Below, one piece after another: positions 62,096 through 64,000 of a stretch of 64,000 bases of DNA. Each line of letters begins with the position of its first letter. Position 1 is the stretch's first letter. The translations under genes and the position numbers were made by a program. The notes under the pieces were generated by a model. The model worked only from the letters and a program-made list of their open reading frames with translations, made no database searches and had not been told where the DNA came from. This stretch comes from Luteibacter aegosomaticola (GTDB lineage Bacteria > Pseudomonadota > Gammaproteobacteria > Xanthomonadales > Rhodanobacteraceae). Location of the stretch: contig NZ_CP095741.1 of assembly GCF_023078475.1 (NCBI RefSeq), positions 4,030,001 to 4,094,000 of the forward strand. Direction: 5' to 3'.

Positions 62096-63256
62096 TCAGG
62101 CCGCTGCGGCCACGGCCTTCTGGGCCGCATCGTTGAGATCGTCGGCCGGCGTGATCGCCAGGCCCGAGTTAGCCAGCAGCTCGCGGCCCTGGTCGACGTT
62201 GGTGCCCTGCAGGCGGACGATCACGGGGATCTTCAGGCCCACTTCCTTCACCGCGGCGATGATGCCTTCGGCGATCAGGTCGCAACGCACGATACCGCCG
62301 AAGATGTTGACCAGGATGGCCTTGACCTTGTCGGACGAGAGGATGAGCTTGAACGCCTCGGTGACGCGCTCCTTGGTCGCACCGCCGCCCACGTCGAGGA
62401 AGTTGGCCGGCTCGCCGCCTGCCAGCTTGATCACGTCCATGGTCGCCATGGCGAGACCCGCACCGTTGACCATGCAGCCAATCGTGCCGTCCATCGTGAC
62501 GTAATTGAGGTTGTGCTGCACGGCAGCCGCTTCAGCCGCGTCTTCCTGGGTCAGGTCGCGCATGGCGGCCAGGTCCGGGTGACGGAATTCAGCGTTGTCG
62601 TCCGAGTTCACCTTGCCATCGAGCGCAGCGAGGTTGCCGTCGGCCAGGATGGCGAGCGGGTTCAGCTCGACCAGCGCCAGGTCCTTCTCGTTGAACAGCT
62701 TGTACAGGCCAAGCATGATCTTGACGAGCTGGCCGACCTGCTTGCCTTCCAGGTCCATCTTGAACGCGAGTTCGCGTGCCTGGTACGGCTGCAGGCCTTC
62801 GACGTAATCCACCACGAGCGTGTGGATGTCTTCCGGCGTGTCGTGGGCGACCTGCTCGATATCGACGCCGCCGTGCTTCGAGGCGATGAACGAGATCGAC
62901 TTGGTGTCACGATCGGTGAGGATCGAGAGGTAGAGTTCCTTCGCGATGTCGGTCGCGTCGGTCACCAGCACCAGGTTCACCGGCAGCGCGCGGCCGGCCG
63001 ACTGGTAGGTTTCCATGTTGGTGCCGAGCATGCCCTTGGCGGCATCGCGGACAGCGTCGAGGCTGCGGCAGAACTTAACGCCACCGGCCTTGCCGCGACC
63101 ACCGGCATGGATCTGGGCCTTAACCATCCACTGCGTGCCGCCAAGGTGCTTGGCGGCGTCGACAGCGGCGTCGGGAGAGTTGGCAACCTTGCCCGGGGGC
63201 ACGGCGATGCCGTACTTCGCGAACAGTTCTTTGGCCTGGTACTCGTGGAAATTCAT
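62096..63256 (-). CDS. sucC: Succinyl-CoA ligase beta subunit
   Basis: 386 residues, [12 protein letters not shown] start, ATP-grasp region and [13 protein letters not shown] end. Divergent from the pilS-like gene, as in Xanthomonas. Confidence 0.98.
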   Translation of the reverse strand: MNFHEYQAKELFAKYGIAVPPGKVANSPDAAVDAAKHLGGTQWMVKAQIHAGGRGKAGGVKFCRSLDAVRDAAKGMLGTNMETYQSAGRALPVNLVLVTDATDIAKELYLSILTDRDTKSISFIASKHGGVDIEQVAHDTPEDIHTLVVDYVEGLQPYQARELAFKMDLEGKQVGQLVKIMLGLYKLFNEKDLALVELNPLAILADGNLAALDGKVNSDDNAEFRHPDLAAMRDLTQEDAAEAAAVQHNLNYVTMDGTIGCMVNGAGLAMATMDVIKLAGGEPANFLDVGGGATKERVTEAFKLILSSDKVKAILVNIFGGIVRCDLIAEGIIAAVKEVGLKIPVIVRLQGTNVDQGRELLANSGLAITPADDLNDAAQKAVAAAA

Positions 63257-63477
63257 TCGATACCTCGAGCGAACGGAAAAAAGCGAGGATGGGGGGATAA
63301 CACGCGAACTACGCAAAACCGGCGCAATACGGCCAAGTATTTTCGCGGATGGGGCGCCCAAAGGAAAGGGGCGGCCCTGGCCACCCCTGCCGCCCGAGCG
63401 TGTTGCCGTGTATCAGCCGCGCCCTATACTGGCCGTCATACCCGGCCCCCACGGCCGTCCGGCGGAGATCCCAGAAC

Positions 63478-64000
63478 GTGTCCACGCCCGTGCCGACGAT
63501 GACCGCGACAGCCCGGGCGAACCAGGCCACGGCACGCCACGAACTCTTCTTTTTCAATTACTTCCGGCTGGGCCAGGCCGCGGTCTACACCGCGCTGGCG
63601 TTCCGCCCGGAGCACATGGCGTGGCCCGCCTTGCCCGACCCCGTACTGGCCCGGGTCATGGCCCTGGCCTACCTGTTCGCGGCCCTGGTCATGGTGGCCC
63701 GCACCCGCTCCCTGCTGCACCGGCCCGTCCTGGTGGTCTCCATTGGATTGACCCTGGATATTGCCGCGGCGGTGCTGGCCCTGGTCCTGATGCACGACGT
63801 GCGGATGGGCGTGGCCATGATGCTGGCGGTGAATATCGCCACTGGCGCGCTCCTCCTGCCCTTACGGCTATCCATGTTCTTCGCGGCGCTGGCGACCCTT
63901 TGCATGTTGGGCCACTCCCTGTTCGACGTGGACCAGCCGGGAGCGTCCGATCGCGAGGTGGTGGAATACGGCCTGTTCGGCGCGGCCTACTTCGCCTGCG
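63478..64000 (+). CDS. pilS: PilS-type sensor kinase, N-terminal part
   Basis: About 174 residues visible before the window ends: HELFFFNYFRLGQAAVYTALAF and five to six membrane spans, matching the PilS membrane sensor that controls pilin genes with PilR. The kinase domain lies beyond the edge. GTG 63478 follows GGAG by ten bases. Identification relies on the membrane pattern and on the sucC neighbourhood. Confidence 0.75.
   Translation, partial: MSTPVPTMTATARANQATARHELFFFNYFRLGQAAVYTALAFRPEHMAWPALPDPVLARVMALAYLFAALVMVARTRSLLHRPVLVVSIGLTLDIAAAVLALVLMHDVRMGVAMMLAVNIATGALLLPLRLSMFFAALATLCMLGHSLFDVDQPGASDREVVEYGLFGAAYFAC

Overview
The window is high-GC DNA from a gammaproteobacterium, most likely of the order Xanthomonadales (Rhodanobacteraceae-like: Luteibacter, Dyella, Rhodanobacter). 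This is inferred from gene order: ruvC-ruvA-kup-ruvB beside ybgC-tolQRAB-pal-cpoB-queE-queC, sucCD next to a pilS-type kinase, and many REP elements of the TGTAGGAGCGCGC type between genes.

Positions 1-23008 are most of a temperate, lambda-like prophage. Its left end, with head and tail genes, lies outside the window. Its right end is a 3' fragment of a tRNA-Lys(TTT) gene (22960-23008) next to a tyrosine integrase. A switch region at 11.9-12.8 kb has a Cro-like protein and a divergent CI-like repressor. Leftward from it run CII, replication genes (DUF1376-type initiator, DnaB helicase), nucleases, a Q-like antiterminator, a terminator followed at once by tRNA-Gly(TCC), the lysis genes (GH19 endolysin, holin-like protein, Rz/Rz1 spanins) and the terminase. 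Rightward from a second promoter at 13.05 kb runs a gene block to the integrase, with small membrane proteins, a DNA methyltransferase, a Mom-like acetyltransferase and, most notably, a complete diversity-generating retroelement (DGR).

The DGR has two DUF1566 (Lcl, C-type-lectin fold) variable proteins at 14157-14561 and 18527-19033, each ending in a 117-bp variable repeat. It also has an Avd accessory protein (19055-19489), a 117-bp adenine-rich template repeat (19546-19662) and a reverse transcriptase (to 20871). Each variable repeat differs from the template at 17 adenines and at one shared non-adenine base. Two 17-bp palindromes, 25 bp centre to centre, cover the Cro promoter, and the same pair in the same geometry covers the promoter in front of the DGR block. 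The retroelement therefore looks like part of the repressor-controlled lytic programme. The template repeat lies in an open reading frame continuous with the reverse transcriptase.

Positions 23.0-26.2 kb are accessory genes beside the attachment site: small membrane and coiled-coil proteins, a RidA protein, and a colicin M-like toxin followed by a Cmi-like lipoprotein that is a candidate immunity protein. From 26.2 kb on is core chromosome: queuosine genes queC/queE, the Tol-Pal system, Holliday junction proteins ruvABC with kup inserted, yebC, aspS, a TonB-dependent receptor, clpB, otsBA, pgeF, rluD, bamD, nadE, and a murein-peptide gene group (D-Ala-D-Ala dipeptidase, DUF819 membrane protein, NlpC/P60 endopeptidase, dipeptide epimerase, L,D-transpeptidase). 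The end holds sucD/sucC and the start of pilS.

Between the L,D-transpeptidase gene and sucD lies 1.27 kb without credible genes. It holds six copies of an ~85-bp module with DnaA-box-like 9-mers in fixed geometry, five REP elements and a 27-bp perfect inverted repeat.
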